DNA of 64,000 bases from an endosymbiont of Escarpia spicata (GCA_003349915.1 QFXE01000005.1:558001-622000); one strand, 5' to 3'; counted from the stretch's first letter, positions 1 through 10,229 are shown. Translations and numbers: made by a program. The notes: generated by a model from the sequence alone, not told the origin.

Positions 1-293
1 TGCTGAGCGGGTGATAGTGCCTGAAAAGCTGCCAGTATCTCCCCCTCGGGCAGCTGTAGTAAACGCGCATAGTTGCGCAAGTATCCCTGAACAAAAACCG
101 CACCGGGCAGGACATCGAAATCATCCCATTCCAACGACTCGATCATTGTCTCACTGAGGTGGAGCTGGGCGGCAACCTTCGCCTGATCCAGACCCAAGGA
201 CTGACGCGCTTTGCGCAGTCGCGCCCCAGGGCTTTCAATGGATTCTACCGTCGCTTCCGACTCACTTTCACTATTATTGGTAAGCACACTCAT
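1..293 (-). CDS. rodZ: RodZ-like helix-turn-helix protein, N-terminal part (cut by window edge)
   Basis: Reading the minus strand from the ATG at 293 gives [12 protein letters not shown], then a helix-turn-helix region with GARLRKARQSLGL and VFVQGYLRNYARLL, the typical N-terminus of RodZ/HTH_25 proteins. RodZ links MreB filaments to the inner membrane in rod-shape control. The membrane segment and periplasmic domain would lie beyond base 1. The start codon overlaps the pilW stop by one base (TAATG), so the two are probably translationally coupled. The order rlmN-pilW-rodZ is standard in gammaproteobacteria and supports the name. Confidence 0.85.
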   Translation of the reverse strand, partial: MSVLTNNSESESEATVESIESPGARLRKARQSLGLDQAKVAAQLHLSETMIESLEWDDFDVLPGAVFVQGYLRNYARLLQLPEGEILAAFQALSPAQ

Positions 294-1081
294 TATCGTT
301 CTATTTTATTGAGGAGCTGAACCTCAGGGGCGTCCGGAAACCTGTCCCTGAGCAGCTTTTTATATGCGGCGGCCTGCTCCCGGCCACCCAATGCATGCTC
401 GATCCGCACCCCTAGCCACAATGATCCTGCAGTTGGCTGAGCCGCTGAATTGTAACGTTCCAGATAACCCCGTGCCGGCAGATAGTTCCCCTGCTCCAAG
501 CTGGTTTCCGCCATTTGGTAGAGCGCCAGCGGATAGTCTTTATTGCTGGAGAGCGCCCGCCGATAATAGGATTCTGCCAGGGTCTTGTCGTCAGCCCGTT
601 CGGCACAGAGCCCTGCATTTGTCAGTGCGACCCATGGAGTGGGATAGAGCGGATTACTCACCGCGCGTTCAAACTCATCCTTCGCTTCTTGATAGCGTTT
701 CTGTTTGCAAAAGAAGCTGCCGCGGGCATTATGGATATAAGGATTTTTCGGCTGCAGTTTTACAGCCTCACTGTAGTGCGTTTCAGCCAATTGCGTCTCG
801 CCCAAACGTTCGTAGAAAATGGCGATTACATTGTGGATCTCGGCATTGTCAGGATCGACAACAAGCCCCTTCTTCAGCTTCTTCAGAGCAATCGCCGGTT
901 GGCCATCCTGCATATAAGCAATGCCCATCTGTAAATATATATCGGCCGGGCTCTCCTGCGTGCTCCTTCCCAGATCTCCAATATTATCCTGTTCCTGCCG
1001 AGTCTCCTGACCGGCGCAGGCACTCATCAACAACACGACTGACAACACGCTAAAAAGAGGCAGCCCACTTATGCCTTTCAT
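293..1081 (-). CDS. pilW: Type IV pilus biogenesis/stability lipoprotein PilW (PilF)
   Basis: A 262-residue protein with a signal peptide and a lipobox (LMSAC, Cys about 22), so it is predicted to be an outer-membrane-directed lipoprotein. The rest is a series of tetratricopeptide repeats (for example [19 protein letters not shown] and [20 protein letters not shown]). This matches PilW/PilF, the pilotin that helps the PilQ secretin assemble. The start overlaps the end of rlmN by four bases (ATGA), and the stop overlaps the rodZ start. Length and order fit the family. No oddities seen. Confidence 0.9.
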   Translation of the reverse strand: MKGISGLPLFSVLSVVLLMSACAGQETRQEQDNIGDLGRSTQESPADIYLQMGIAYMQDGQPAIALKKLKKGLVVDPDNAEIHNVIAIFYERLGETQLAETHYSEAVKLQPKNPYIHNARGSFFCKQKRYQEAKDEFERAVSNPLYPTPWVALTNAGLCAERADDKTLAESYYRRALSSNKDYPLALYQMAETSLEQGNYLPARGYLERYNSAAQPTAGSLWLGVRIEHALGGREQAAAYKKLLRDRFPDAPEVQLLNKIER

Positions 1082-2172
1082 GAAGGATTTACCTGCAAAG
1101 GCTGTGATTGCCTGCGTTTGAGATCTCGGCGGCTACGATCCCGCACCTTACCCACCAATTGGCCGCAGGCGGCATCGATGTCGTCACCACGGGTCTTGCG
1201 GGTCATTGCGATAATACCCGAGCGTTTCAGCCGCTGGCGAAAGGCTTCGACACGTTCCGGCGGTGAGGTCTTATAGTCGCTGCCGGGGAACGGGTTGAAC
1301 GGAATCAGGTTGACCTTGGAGGGTGTCCCCTCAAGCAGGCGAATCAGCCCCTTGGCGTGTTTGATGCTGTCATTGATCCCATCAAGCATCACATATTCCC
1401 AGGTTACCTTGCGCCGCTTATCACCTTCTATGAAATCACGGCAGGCGGGAATCAGTTCTTCAAGGGGATATTTCCGGTTGATCGGCACCAATTCATCACG
1501 TAGCGCATTATCCGGCGCGTGCAGGGAGACGGCGAGGCTGACATCACTCACCTCCTTCAACTTCCTAAGGGCAGGCACAATCCCGGAGGTACTGATGGTC
1601 ACGCGGTATTTGGAGAGCATGTAGGCCAGATCGTCCTGCATGATGTCCATCGCGGTCACCACAGGGTCGAAGTTGGCCAGTGGCTCACCCATGCCCATCA
1701 TCACCACGTTGGTGGGGGAGTGACCCAGTTCCCGGGCCGCCACCCAGACCTGACCGATGATCTCCGCCACGCTCAGGTTGCGGTTGAACCCCTGCTGGGC
1801 GGTGGAGCAGAAGGAGCAGTCCAGAGCACAACCCACCTGCGAGGAGACACAGATGGTACTGCGCCCATCATCCGGGATATAAACGGTCTCGATGCGCTGG
1901 CCATCCTCAAGTTCCAATACCCACTTGCGGGTGCCGTCCCAGGATGGCTGTTCGAAAACCAGTTCGGGCAGACGCACCTCGGCCACGGCTTCCAGCTGTT
2001 CTCTCAGCCGCTTGGAGATATCGGTCATAGCCGTAAAATCAACCACGCCGTGTTTGTGAATCCACTTGAACACATTGCGGCCATGAAAGGCCTTTGATCC
2101 CAGGTCGACAAAAAAAGCCTCCATCGACTTAAGGTCGAGCTCCAGCAGATTAGTTTTTTGCACCACTTCCAA
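1078..2172 (-). CDS. rlmN: Dual-specificity 23S rRNA (A2503-C2) / tRNA (A37-C2) methyltransferase
   Basis: A 364-residue radical-SAM enzyme that methylates C2 of A2503 in 23S rRNA and A37 in some tRNAs. The CxxxCxxC cluster motif is CALDCSFC (about residues 115-122), and the C-terminal cysteine that forms the protein-RNA adduct is in DIDAACGQL (about 338). The motif [10 protein letters not shown] is also typical. It is the first gene of the rlmN-pilW-rodZ run. About 145 bases separate it from the upstream permease gene, so it probably has its own promoter. Confidence 0.95.
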   Translation of the reverse strand: MEVVQKTNLLELDLKSMEAFFVDLGSKAFHGRNVFKWIHKHGVVDFTAMTDISKRLREQLEAVAEVRLPELVFEQPSWDGTRKWVLELEDGQRIETVYIPDDGRSTICVSSQVGCALDCSFCSTAQQGFNRNLSVAEIIGQVWVAARELGHSPTNVVMMGMGEPLANFDPVVTAMDIMQDDLAYMLSKYRVTISTSGIVPALRKLKEVSDVSLAVSLHAPDNALRDELVPINRKYPLEELIPACRDFIEGDKRRKVTWEYVMLDGINDSIKHAKGLIRLLEGTPSKVNLIPFNPFPGSDYKTSPPERVEAFRQRLKRSGIIAMTRKTRGDDIDAACGQLVGKVRDRSRRDLKRRQSQPLQVNPS

Positions 2173-2317
2173 ATGTCTTTCCGTAGCTGAATATTTGTGA
2201 AAAATTCGGGAGTTATCAACAGTTGAGTTTAACCGGAGCCGGTGAATCAGGCAATTCGTTAAAATCCACCCGTGCAGACAAAGTGTGATGCACCGTCAGC
2301 AGATACGAAAAAAAACG

Positions 2318-3007
2318 TTAAATAACCGACACGATCACAGCAGCACCCAACCCCACAGTGAGAAAACCCACCACCCCTTTCAGGCCGTTATGCGCCCATG
2401 TGAGAGAACGGGATGAGAAACGCAAAGGCAGACCGATCACAAGTGCCAAAAGCCCCATGCCGGCTATTGAACCGAAACCGAAAACCAGGATATAGAGCAG
2501 ACCTTCAAGAGGAGAGACCACTGTCTCCAGCGCCAGCAGGATCAGCGCGGCGGAACCCGCCATACCATGCATCATGCCGACAAAGAGTGCACGCAGGGGA
2601 AACCGCTCGGAGTGTTTGTGCAAATGAAGATCGGCATCATGCACGCCGCCGCCCTGATGGGAGTGGGCATGAAAATGGGTCAGCTCTCCGTGACTATGGG
2701 CGTGAAAGTGCACTCGCTCGCTTTTCAGACGACGCAAAACATCAACGCCCAGTAGAATCAGCATCACACCCACCGCCAATTCCAGGGTGCGAGCCAGAGA
2801 CTCCGGCATGATCAGGTCGAAAACCAGCACTACTCCAGCAAAGAGAAATAGCGTCAAGGTGTGCCCCAGACCCCAGACAACACCCTGCCTGGCTGTCTGT
2901 GCGAGCGTGCGGTTTTGAGTTGCCAGGGAAGCGACTGCAGCAACATGATCCGCTTCCATCGCATGCTGCAGGCCTATCAGAAACCCCAGTAGCAGAACTC
3001 CCAGCAC
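2318..3007 (-). CDS. NiCoT/UreH-type nickel-cobalt permease
   Basis: A 229-residue integral membrane protein with about six hydrophobic segments. The signature GLQHAMEADHVAAVASL holds the HxxxxDH motif of the NiCoT/UreH/HupE nickel-cobalt transporters. A histidine-rich cytoplasmic loop (HFHAHSHGELTHFHAHSH, about residues 100-130) fits metal handling. A second conserved block is MMHGMAGSAALILLA. The start is GTG at 3007. No urease or hydrogenase gene is in the window, so the physiological metal (Ni or Co) cannot be decided. Confidence 0.8.
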   Translation of the reverse strand: MLGVLLLGFLIGLQHAMEADHVAAVASLATQNRTLAQTARQGVVWGLGHTLTLFLFAGVVLVFDLIMPESLARTLELAVGVMLILLGVDVLRRLKSERVHFHAHSHGELTHFHAHSHQGGGVHDADLHLHKHSERFPLRALFVGMMHGMAGSAALILLALETVVSPLEGLLYILVFGFGSIAGMGLLALVIGLPLRFSSRSLTWAHNGLKGVVGFLTVGLGAAVIVSVI

Positions 3008-3164
3008 CTAATCGTCTCCCCTGCCTGCACAAAATCGACAATGCGGCGACAACGACCCGTGCAGATCTCAACCGTTGCGGCGTTGGCTATCCTTCGTTCC
3101 TCTTTGGGATCTCAAGGTTCAAGGTTCGGGATGATGTTGCGTGGCTTCTTTGCATGTGGCGAAC

Positions 3165-3224
3165 GTAGGGTGCGCTGTGCGCACCAGAATGAGCAGCAAT
3201 CAAGGTGCGCACAGCGCACCCTAC
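3165..3224. repeat. 60-bp palindromic intergenic repeat (GTAGGGTGCGC family)
   Basis: Two perfect 21-base inverted arms (3165-3185 and 3204-3224) start with GTAGGGTGCGC and end with GCGCACCCTAC, separated by an 18-base loop. Related copies lie at 23218-23283 and 36235-36398, with a half copy at 55594-55614. This one sits between the permease and lexA, in the gap 3008-3280. Confidence 0.85.
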
Positions 3225-3280
3225 AACCATCCTAACTTGAACTCCGGAACTTTAAAGATAGTATATACGGTACGACGCTA

Positions 3281-3922
3281 TTAGTTGTGTCTGAAACGGC
3301 TCGAAATCTCCAGTCCCTGGCGTAGAACACCGACACCCAATCCTTCAATCGTTAAATGCTGTTCCCGTAAATCAACCCTGATTGGCTCAAAATCAGCGTT
3401 CTCCGGCAACAGGACCACCAGATGCCGACGCTGAGCATCACGATGAAACCGCTTTACTGTCACCTCATCATCCAGACGCGCCACCACGATCTGGCCATTG
3501 TGCGCCTCGGAAGTGCGATGCACTGCGAGCAGGTCACCATCCATAATGCCCACATCCCGCATACTCGTACCCGACACCCTCAGCAAATAGTCTGCCGGTG
3601 GATGAAAAAGTTCCGGAGAGAAAGGGTAGCGCTCTTCAATATGCTCTTCTGCAAGAATCGGACTGCCTGCCGCGACCCGGCCAACCACGGGAATGCCTTC
3701 ATCCTGTTCCTCCGGCAACAATAACCGAATCCCGCGTGAGCGGCCCTTCAGCAGTTCAATGGCCCCCTTTTTCGCAAGTGCCCGCAGATGCTCCTCAGCC
3801 GCATTCACAGAGCGGAAACACAGAGCCTCTGCAATCTCCGCACGGGTTGGTGGAAAACCTGTCACCTCCAGGTGAGAACGAACCAACTCAAGAACCTCTG
3901 TCTGTCTTGGCGTCAACTTCAT
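3281..3922 (-). CDS. lexA: LexA repressor of the SOS response
   Basis: A 213-residue protein. The N-terminal winged helix ([31 protein letters not shown]) is followed by the self-cleavage domain: Ala85-Gly86 cleavage site in GRVAAGSP, catalytic Ser120 in SGTSMRD and Lys157 in DEVTVKRF. It represses DNA-repair genes until RecA filaments trigger its cleavage. A LexA box about 25 bases upstream of the start indicates autoregulation. The gene is divergent from the mltF-like gene, so the operator could also affect that gene. Residue count and motifs are normal for the family. Confidence 0.96.
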   Translation of the reverse strand: MKLTPRQTEVLELVRSHLEVTGFPPTRAEIAEALCFRSVNAAEEHLRALAKKGAIELLKGRSRGIRLLLPEEQDEGIPVVGRVAAGSPILAEEHIEERYPFSPELFHPPADYLLRVSGTSMRDVGIMDGDLLAVHRTSEAHNGQIVVARLDDEVTVKRFHRDAQRRHLVVLLPENADFEPIRVDLREQHLTIEGLGVGVLRQGLEISSRFRHN

Positions 3923-3947
3923 CGGGCTTGGCCTGTGATTATTTCCA

Positions 3948-3967
3948 TACTGTTATTATATACAGTA
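3948..3967. promoter_or_regulatory. LexA-binding SOS box
   Basis: The sequence contains CTGT (3950-3953), eight A/T-rich bases, and ACAG (3962-3965). This is the exact CTGT-N8-ACAG palindrome bound by proteobacterial LexA, with the flanking TA symmetrical as well. It lies 26 bases upstream of the lexA ATG. Confidence 0.9.
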
Positions 3968-4039
3968 TCAATTACGGCGCAAGAGAAGGATAGTCTGGAC
4001 AGGTATTTTGAGAATTATAACCACCTGAGCTTTTACAAA

Positions 4040-5511
4040 ATGGAATCTCCCATTCAAACAGAACCAGACCAACGCAACCATAAACCTGCCGACATAAAAC
4101 AGCTGGTCAGTCTGTTGCTGCTCGTCTACCTCCCTCTTGGCCTCTTTGCGGCGGATGGCACTTCCATACTCGAAACCGTCACCCGGCAATTCTCCGGTGA
4201 CCTTGTTGAGATGCGCACGCGTGCCGCTATTCGTGTACTGATCAGTCACAACCGCACCGGTTTTTTCTCCACAATGGCAACCGCAAAGGGTTTGAAGCCG
4301 AATTGCTGGAGAAATATAAAGAACACCTCAACAAAGACAATAAGCGAAACCAGATCAATACCGCCCTGGTATTTATTCCTGTTCCGTTCGATCAGTTGTT
4401 GCCTGCTCTACTCTCAGGCAAAGGGGACATCGCTGCAGCCGGGCTGACCATTACGCCGGATCGGGAAAAAATGGTCGCATTTACCAAACCCTATCTGCCC
4501 GACGTGCAGGAGATCATCGTGGCGGCAAAATCCACTGCGCCCATAACGTCCCACAATGACTTGGCGGGAAAGACCCTGCATGTACTGAAAGGCAGCAGCT
4601 ATGCAACACATCTGAAACAGATCAATCACCGATTCAGCAAAGAGAATCGGCTGCCGATCAAAATCATCGAAGTAAGTGAATATCTGCAGACCGAAGATCT
4701 GCTTGAAATGGTCAACGCCGGGGTCGTCGACTACACGGTCGCCGACGACCACATCGCCAGGATCTGGTCACAGGTGCTGAAAAATATTCAGCTATATCCA
4801 GGACACCCTATCCATTCCGGCAGTCAGCTTGCCTGGGCGGTGAGAAAGAACAACCCCAAACTACTGCAGAGCCTGAATGGCTATATCGGGAAGATCAAAA
4901 AGGGCAGTCTGCTCGGTAACATGATGTTCAAGCGTTACTACGAAAAGACCCGATGGATCAAAAACCCCCTGGAACCCAATGAACATGACCGTCTGAATCA
5001 AGTCAGCAGCCTCTTTAAAAAATATTCCGAACAGTATGATTTCGACTGGCTGGTCATTGCCGCTCAGGCTTATCAGGAGTCAGGGCTCGATCAACGCAAG
5101 CGCAATCCCTCCGGGGCTATCGGCATCATGCAGATACGCAAGGCAACAGCCGCCGACAAACATGTCGCCATTTCGGACATTGAGAAGCTGGAGAACAATA
5201 TTCACGCCGGTGTTAAATACCTGGCCTGGCTACGCAAACACTACTTCAGCGATCCCTCCATCTCACCGCAGGACAGCGTTTTTTTCAGCCTCGCCGCCTA
5301 CAATGCCGGCCCGGCAAAAGTACGCAAAATGCGCGCAAAAGCCGAAAAAATGGGGCTGGACAGGAATCGCTGGTTCCTCAATGTTGAGCACGCGGCGCTC
5401 AAAATCGTTGGGCAGGAAACCGTGCGTTATACACGTAACATCGTCAAATACTATACGGCATATCGATTGGCATTCGACCTGCACGAGGCAACCAAAAAAG
5501 CAAAGAAGTAG
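4040..5511 (+). pseudogene. mltF: MltF-like membrane-bound lytic transglycosylase, frameshifted
   Basis: The intact open frame 4303-5511 (402 aa) has a periplasmic solute-binding-like domain (GDIAAAGLTITPDREKMV) followed by an SLT transglycosylase domain (AAQAYQESGLDQ, with the catalytic Glu; GAIGIMQI; SLAAYNAGPAKV). It lacks the signal peptide. That is found in another frame from the ATG at 4040 (LVSLLLLVYLPLGLFAADG, then AAIRVLISHNRTGFF). The two frames join coherently (...TGFF / LHNGNRKGFEAELLEKY) if one T is added to the T6 run at 4261-4266. MltF cleaves peptidoglycan with 1,6-anhydromuramic acid formation. It may be a true frameshift mutation or a sequence error. The family assignment is firm. 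Confidence 0.8.
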
Positions 5512-5531
5512 GGGGGCAACCTGTCACAGCA

Positions 5532-5969
5532 TCAGGTTTCCAACCAAAAGGTCACAGGACCCTCATTGGTCAACTCAACCTGCATCTCCGCACCAAAGCG
5601 ACCACACGCCACATCCTCGTGAGCCTCCCGTGCACGACCGAGCAGGTAGCGAAAAAGAGCATCTCCCATTGCAGGGGGTGCCGCACTGGAAAAGCCGGGT
5701 CGTTTTCCTTTGTGCGTATCCGCCGCCAGGGTGAACTGAGGCACTAGCAAGAGACCGCCGCCTATATCACGCAACCCCAGATTCATGCGTCCGTTTTCAT
5801 CAGGGAAAACCCGGTAACCAAGCAGACGTTCCAATAGCCTGTCGGCCTTGGCCTCGTTATCGTCCCTCTGCACCCCGACCAGCACCAGCAGTCCATGGCC
5901 GATCTCTCCGATCACCTCCTGCTCTACCCTCACGCTGCCATTTGACACTCGCTGCAGCAGTCCAATCAT
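5532..5969 (-). CDS. dtd: D-aminoacyl-tRNA deacylase
   Basis: A 145-residue protein of the normal Dtd length. It hydrolyses D-aminoacyl-tRNA (and Gly-tRNA-Ala), preventing D-residue incorporation. The conserved blocks are LLQRVSNGSV at the N-terminus, the active-site VPQFTLAADT, and the C-terminal TNEGPVTFWL containing the cross-subunit Gly-Pro motif. It converges with the mltF-like gene, whose stop is only about 20 bases away. Confidence 0.95.
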   Translation of the reverse strand: MIGLLQRVSNGSVRVEQEVIGEIGHGLLVLVGVQRDDNEAKADRLLERLLGYRVFPDENGRMNLGLRDIGGGLLLVPQFTLAADTHKGKRPGFSSAAPPAMGDALFRYLLGRAREAHEDVACGRFGAEMQVELTNEGPVTFWLET

Positions 5970-6171
5970 TTCTGTCTCCGGGCAAAGCTGTGGGTTTCGC
6001 AGCTTTCGTTTTTAGAAAAGATACATGCCATGAAATCGAGAGTTTACCCTGGCAACTCCCAGGGAAACACCGCATATTTCACCTGCAACAGTCACAATGT
6101 TCAGAAAATTCCTACAAGAGATGAGGTCATTGCCCACACAAAATCTCACCGCTTTGTGTAAATCTGTACCC

Positions 6172-6261
6172 GTCGCCGGCAAGGATGCAGATGGAACGAC
6201 GAAATGCGCAGGAACGGCGCAGCTACGGAGAGAACACCTTTGCCAACCACAATCAGGCGAC
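6172..6261 (+). ncRNA. Candidate structured leader RNA upstream of the chemotaxis receptor
   Basis: Nested long-range complementarity is visible: GTCGCC (6172-6177) pairs with GGCGAC (6256-6261), and GGCAAGG (6178-6184) with CCTTTGCC (6237-6244). An internal GCGC/GCGC hairpin with ACGGCGCAGCTACGG resembles a compact aptamer. Six bases later comes an intrinsic terminator, and the receptor gene starts about 170 bases further on. This layout fits a riboswitch, but I could not match the conserved blocks of a known class. A divergent c-di-GMP-I aptamer is one idea to test. Confidence 0.35.
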
Positions 6262-6266
6262 TAAAG

Positions 6267-6298
6267 CCCCGACAGCATGGAATGCCGCCGGGGTTTTT
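6267..6298 (+). terminator. Intrinsic terminator in the receptor leader
   Basis: CCCCG (6267-6271) pairs with CGGGG (6289-6293). An inner GCAT/ATGC stem extends the hairpin, and TTTTT follows directly. It lies between the candidate structured RNA and the receptor gene, so it may be an attenuator, or simply the end of a small transcript. Confidence 0.7.
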
Positions 6299-6465
6299 CT
6301 TTTCTGCGAAGCTTGCAAACTCTTAGCATTCACCTTCGCACAATCAGCGCTAAAGAAAACAATATCCCCGCCGATAACAGGGTAAATTGGTACCCTCAAA
6401 CCCTGTACCAGTCAAAGCAAACAAAACAGTTTGGGTTAGTCATCCGGGAGCACGGAGACCTTAAC

Positions 6466-7668
6466 ATGAATCCCAAATACCCATATCCATGGATAGCACT
6501 GGGCGCCTTGCTTGCAGGCATTGTGAGCCAAACCTTAATCGATAACAGCTGGGTCTGGTTGGGTTTTCAGAGCGTCGCACTGAGCGCAATAGTCGCAGGC
6601 CTTATCCGCCACCATTTCCAGCAACAGCGTCAATCCGAGGCCATCAACAAGGCTGCCGCAACCCGAATCCAGCAGAGTGTGGAGTATGAAAGCCTGTTTG
6701 ATCAGGCCATGCAGGATGTCAACGCCCAGTTTCAGGCGGTGCATTCCGACCTTAACCATGTCGCCAATCTGGTGAACGATGCCATCAATCGCCTATCCAA
6801 TAACTTCGCCACGATCAACGACGAAAGCAACCGTCAGGAACAGACTTTGAGCAGCCTGGTCGATCAGTTGGTTCAATCTGTCAAGTCAGAAGAGACGAAC
6901 CAGCAGATCGCCGGCATCGAAGGCTTTGCACACGAAACTGAAAAGATTGTGGACAATTTTGCCACCACCATTCGCGGTGTCACAGAAGCCAACAAAACCA
7001 TCGTCGACCGCTTCACCAATATCAATACGGACGCAGATGGGGCGGTCAGTCTGCTCAAGGACGTGGACGACATCAGCGCACAAACCAACCTCCTGGCGCT
7101 AAACGCAGCAATCGAGGCCGCCCGGGCCGGTGACGCCGGGCGTGGTTTTGCCGTGGTTGCAGATGAAGTGCGAAACCTTTCACAGCGCACCACCAACTTC
7201 AACAACCAGATTAAGGAAAAATTAACAGCGATGCAGGAGGATATCCACAGTATCCGTTCCATCGTGGAAAAATCAGCCTCTACCGACATTTCAACCATCG
7301 ACGCATCCCAAGCAGCATTGAGCCAAATGTGGGACGACATGAGGTCGATCAATCAGGTCGTGCGCAACAATACGTCACAAATTGCAGCCATCACGCAGAA
7401 AACCCAGCAACAGGTAGCTGCGGGATTCACCTCACTCCAGGTAGACGACATGAGCAGGCAAATTCTGGAGCATTCACACCTTCGGCTTGAGCGACTCACA
7501 GAGGTAACCAACCAGATCAGCGGCATCCTGCAGCACCATCAGGGAGGCGAACCACCCCTGACAGAACTCTCATCAATACTGCAACAGATTCAGCAGGATT
7601 TCGGCAGACTCAAGGAGAAATCAGTACAAGCCAACGAAATGTCTAGCGGCGATGTAGATCTCTTCTGA
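6466..7668 (+). CDS. Methyl-accepting chemotaxis-type signalling protein
   Basis: A 400-residue protein from the ATG at 6466, preceded by GGAG (6454-6457). Two hydrophobic segments lie at the N-terminus ([15 protein letters not shown] and a following one), with only a short turn between them and no sizeable periplasmic sensor. The cytoplasmic coiled-coil holds the highly conserved MCP hairpin ([20 protein letters not shown], then [16 protein letters not shown], roughly residues 208-245). It would act with CheA/CheW, probably reporting a membrane or cytoplasmic signal. The C-terminal part after the hairpin is short and ends GDVDLF. No che genes are adjacent. Confidence 0.88.
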   Translation: MNPKYPYPWIALGALLAGIVSQTLIDNSWVWLGFQSVALSAIVAGLIRHHFQQQRQSEAINKAAATRIQQSVEYESLFDQAMQDVNAQFQAVHSDLNHVANLVNDAINRLSNNFATINDESNRQEQTLSSLVDQLVQSVKSEETNQQIAGIEGFAHETEKIVDNFATTIRGVTEANKTIVDRFTNINTDADGAVSLLKDVDDISAQTNLLALNAAIEAARAGDAGRGFAVVADEVRNLSQRTTNFNNQIKEKLTAMQEDIHSIRSIVEKSASTDISTIDASQAALSQMWDDMRSINQVVRNNTSQIAAITQKTQQQVAAGFTSLQVDDMSRQILEHSHLRLERLTEVTNQISGILQHHQGGEPPLTELSSILQQIQQDFGRLKEKSVQANEMSSGDVDLF

Positions 7669-7688
7669 ATCCGGGCCGCTGACTGACT

Positions 7689-9521
7689 TCAGCCGCCCCG
7701 GGCCACTTTCTTCCGCTCGTGCTCCTTGAGATGCTTTTTGCGCAGGCGAATCGCACTGGGGGTAATCTCCACCAGCTCATCCTCCTCAATGAACTCCAGC
7801 GCCTGTTCCAGGGTAAATTTCAACGGCGGTGTAAGCATGATCGCATCATCCTTGCCTGATGCACGAACATTAGTGAGCTGCTTGCCTTTCAGCGGATTGA
7901 CCACAAGATCATTGGCCCGCGCATGTATACCCACCAGCTGCCCCTCATAGACCTCATCCCCCGGTGAAGCAAACATCTTGCCCCGTTCCTGCAGATTGAA
8001 CAGAGCGAACCCCAGCACCTTACCCTGACCGTTGGAGATCAGCACGCCGTTCTTACGCGGCGCGATACCACCGTGCTGAGCGGGACCATAATGGTCGAAT
8101 ACGTGATACATCAGGCCGGTGCCTGAGGTACTGGTCATAAACTCGGTCTGGAAGCCGATCAGGCCACGGGAAGGGATGACATAGTCGAGACGCACACGCC
8201 CCTGACCGTCAGGCACCATATCCTTAAGCTCGCCTTTGCGGGCACCCAAAGCCTCCATGATGGTTCCCTGATGCAGCTCCTCCACATCAACGGTCAACTG
8301 CTCATAAGGTTCGCAAACCTCACCGTCGACCTCACGAAAGATAACCTCGGGACGGGAGACCGCCAGCTCAAACCCCTCCCTGCGCATGGCCTCAAGCAGC
8401 ACCGAGAGGTGCAGCTCGCCACGACCGGAGACCTTGAACTTCTCAGGATCGGTACCTTCCTCCACCCGCAGGGCCACGTTGTGGATCAGCTCCCGCTCCA
8501 GCCTCTCCTTGAGCTGGCGGGAGGTCAGATATTTACCCTCCTTGCCGGCAAAGGGAGAGGCGTTGACCTGGAAGGTCATGGAGACGGTAGGTTCATCCAC
8601 GCTCAGAGGGGGCAAGTGTTCCACACTCTCAGGATCGCAAAGGGTATCGGAGACATTTGGCGCATCCATGCCCGTAATGGCAATGATATCGCCGGCCGTC
8701 GCCTCCTTGACCTCGTGCCGCTCAAGCCCCAGGTATCCATATACGATCCCGACCTTGGCCTTGTGCTCCTCGCCGTCGTACTTGACCACAACCACCTGCT
8801 GGTTGGGACGGATAGTCCCCCGTGCGACACGGCCCACGGCAATCGCGCCCACGTAGCTGTTGTAGTCAAGATTGGAGATCTGCATCTGCAGGGGGCCATC
8901 CGGGTCCACATCGGGCACCGGACAGTGCTTAACTATAGCCTCGAACAACGACGTCATGTCGCCCTCGCTTACATCTTCTTCATGACCGGCATAGCCATTG
9001 ATGGCCGAGGCATAGATGATCGGGAAGTCGAGTTGCTCGTCAGTAGCGCCCAAGCGGTCGAAGAGTTCGAACACCTGATCGATGACCCACTCGGGACGGG
9101 CGCCAGGCCTGTCTATCTTGTTGACCACCAAGATAGGGCGCAGACCATGATCGAAGGCCTTCTGGGTGACGAAGCGGGTCTGTGGCATCGGTCCTTCCTG
9201 AGCATCCACCAGCAGCAGTACCGAATCGACCATCGAGAGCACCCGTTCCACCTCGCCACCGAAGTCGGCATGGCCTGGGGTATCGACGATATTGATGCGG
9301 TAGTCGTTCCAGCGGATCGCAGTATTCTTGGAGAGAATAGTAATGCCGCGCTCCTTCTCCTGGTCATTCGAATCCATCACCCGCTCGACTTCGCCAAAGC
9401 GCTCCCCCAGGGTTCCTGACTGTTTCAGCAGTTCGTCCACCAGCGTGGTCTTGCCGTGGTCAACATGTGCGATGATGGCGATATTTCTGAGCTTTTCGAT
9501 CACTGATACAGTCCGGTCCAT
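7689..9521 (-). CDS. typA: Ribosome-associated GTPase TypA/BipA
   Basis: A 610-residue translational GTPase. The G1 motif is [11 protein letters not shown]3 is [12 protein letters not shown] and G4 is [10 protein letters not shown], followed by EF-G-like domains II, III and V and the BipA-specific C-terminal domain. It binds 70S ribosomes and helps 50S assembly and stress adaptation, especially at low temperature. It converges with the chemotaxis gene (about 20 bases between stops). It is divergent from the bat operon across an unusual 708-base gap. Confidence 0.96.
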   Translation of the reverse strand: MDRTVSVIEKLRNIAIIAHVDHGKTTLVDELLKQSGTLGERFGEVERVMDSNDQEKERGITILSKNTAIRWNDYRINIVDTPGHADFGGEVERVLSMVDSVLLLVDAQEGPMPQTRFVTQKAFDHGLRPILVVNKIDRPGARPEWVIDQVFELFDRLGATDEQLDFPIIYASAINGYAGHEEDVSEGDMTSLFEAIVKHCPVPDVDPDGPLQMQISNLDYNSYVGAIAVGRVARGTIRPNQQVVVVKYDGEEHKAKVGIVYGYLGLERHEVKEATAGDIIAITGMDAPNVSDTLCDPESVEHLPPLSVDEPTVSMTFQVNASPFAGKEGKYLTSRQLKERLERELIHNVALRVEEGTDPEKFKVSGRGELHLSVLLEAMRREGFELAVSRPEVIFREVDGEVCEPYEQLTVDVEELHQGTIMEALGARKGELKDMVPDGQGRVRLDYVIPSRGLIGFQTEFMTSTSGTGLMYHVFDHYGPAQHGGIAPRKNGVLISNGQGKVLGFALFNLQERGKMFASPGDEVYEGQLVGIHARANDLVVNPLKGKQLTNVRASGKDDAIMLTPPLKFTLEQALEFIEEDELVEITPSAIRLRKKHLKEHERKKVARGG

Positions 9522-10229
9522 AAAAAAGAGCGGGGATTATACCCAAAACCCTGCCGCTCTACGCCTCAATATTTCAGATTTGATATATTTCGGGAAGCTG
9601 GCTCTCCACTCTGAGAGGAATCCCTCCCAAAAAGATAAATCAATATGTTAGCGGATTTTCATCAGAATATTGCTTGAAAACAGCTGTAACCCGGCTTTGA
9701 AAAACGACTTCCCACTTATTCACATCATCTGTGGATAACTTTGTTGAAAAAATCGGGACATCACCCTGAAACCCGCATAAACATTGACTTCTCATTAGAT
9801 TGTAAAAAAAACAAACAATCCACTAACCAACTGAATATAAAGGAGAAAACAAATACACAAAAAATTTACACTCTGCCTGTTGACAAATCCCCCGCCACAG
9901 GAAGCGCGATAGGCATCGTGTGAATAAATCACCATGCAACATGCTGAAAAAGCGACTTTTCCACAAATTTCAAGCACAATTTTCGGGATGCTGGCGAAAG
10001 TGCATTCCGAAGTCTGCAAACCCCCGGATAGCTGGACAAAATCATCTACAGGAAATTAATAAGATTCTAATAATCAAATAACTCACAACACTTCTACTGC
10101 TTGCACTTTATCCGAATTGGCGACAGGATGACGCTGATTACAAGATTGTCATCAATGCATCAGGCGCCCACTAAGCGCACTGGGAAGCGCGATAGACAGA
10201 TAACGACCCATTATAAAAGTAGCTGCAGT
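9522..10229. other. AT-rich 708-bp gap with no supported gene; DnaA-box cluster inside
   Basis: No convincing coding frame. The stretch is strongly A/T-rich compared with its neighbours, with runs such as the A8 tract near 9806 and many TTAAT/AATAA words. It contains several DnaA-box matches (listed separately). It must also hold the promoters of typA (leftward) and the bat operon (rightward), which I cannot place with confidence. Confidence 0.6.
9716..9965. promoter_or_regulatory. Cluster of DnaA-box sequences (candidate origin or DnaA-regulated site)
   Basis: Three exact matches to the TTATNCACA box: TTATTCACA at 9716-9724, TGTGGATAA (reverse of TTATCCACA) at 9730-9738, and TGTGAATAA at 9919-9927. 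A near match, TTTTCCACA, lies at 9957-9965. They flank an AT-rich tract of about 180 bases. Flanking genes typA and moxR point away from it. It could be oriC, a datA-like titration site, or chance enrichment in AT-rich DNA. No dnaA, dnaN or gidA gene is nearby. Confidence 0.45.

Noticed and set aside
6172-6261. Firm call as c-di-GMP-I or glycine riboswitch
   Set aside because: Conserved GGGCAAACC/ACGCAAAGC or glycine-core blocks are not present in correct form, so only an unnamed candidate was reported.
7669-7691. Terminator between the chemotaxis gene and typA
   Set aside because: Some complementarity (GCTGA/TCAGC) but no T tract, and it overlaps the typA stop.
8271-9419. 382-residue open frame on the plus strand opposite typA
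   Set aside because: It is antisense to the highly conserved typA, lacks any protein signature, and arises from the codon bias of the true gene.
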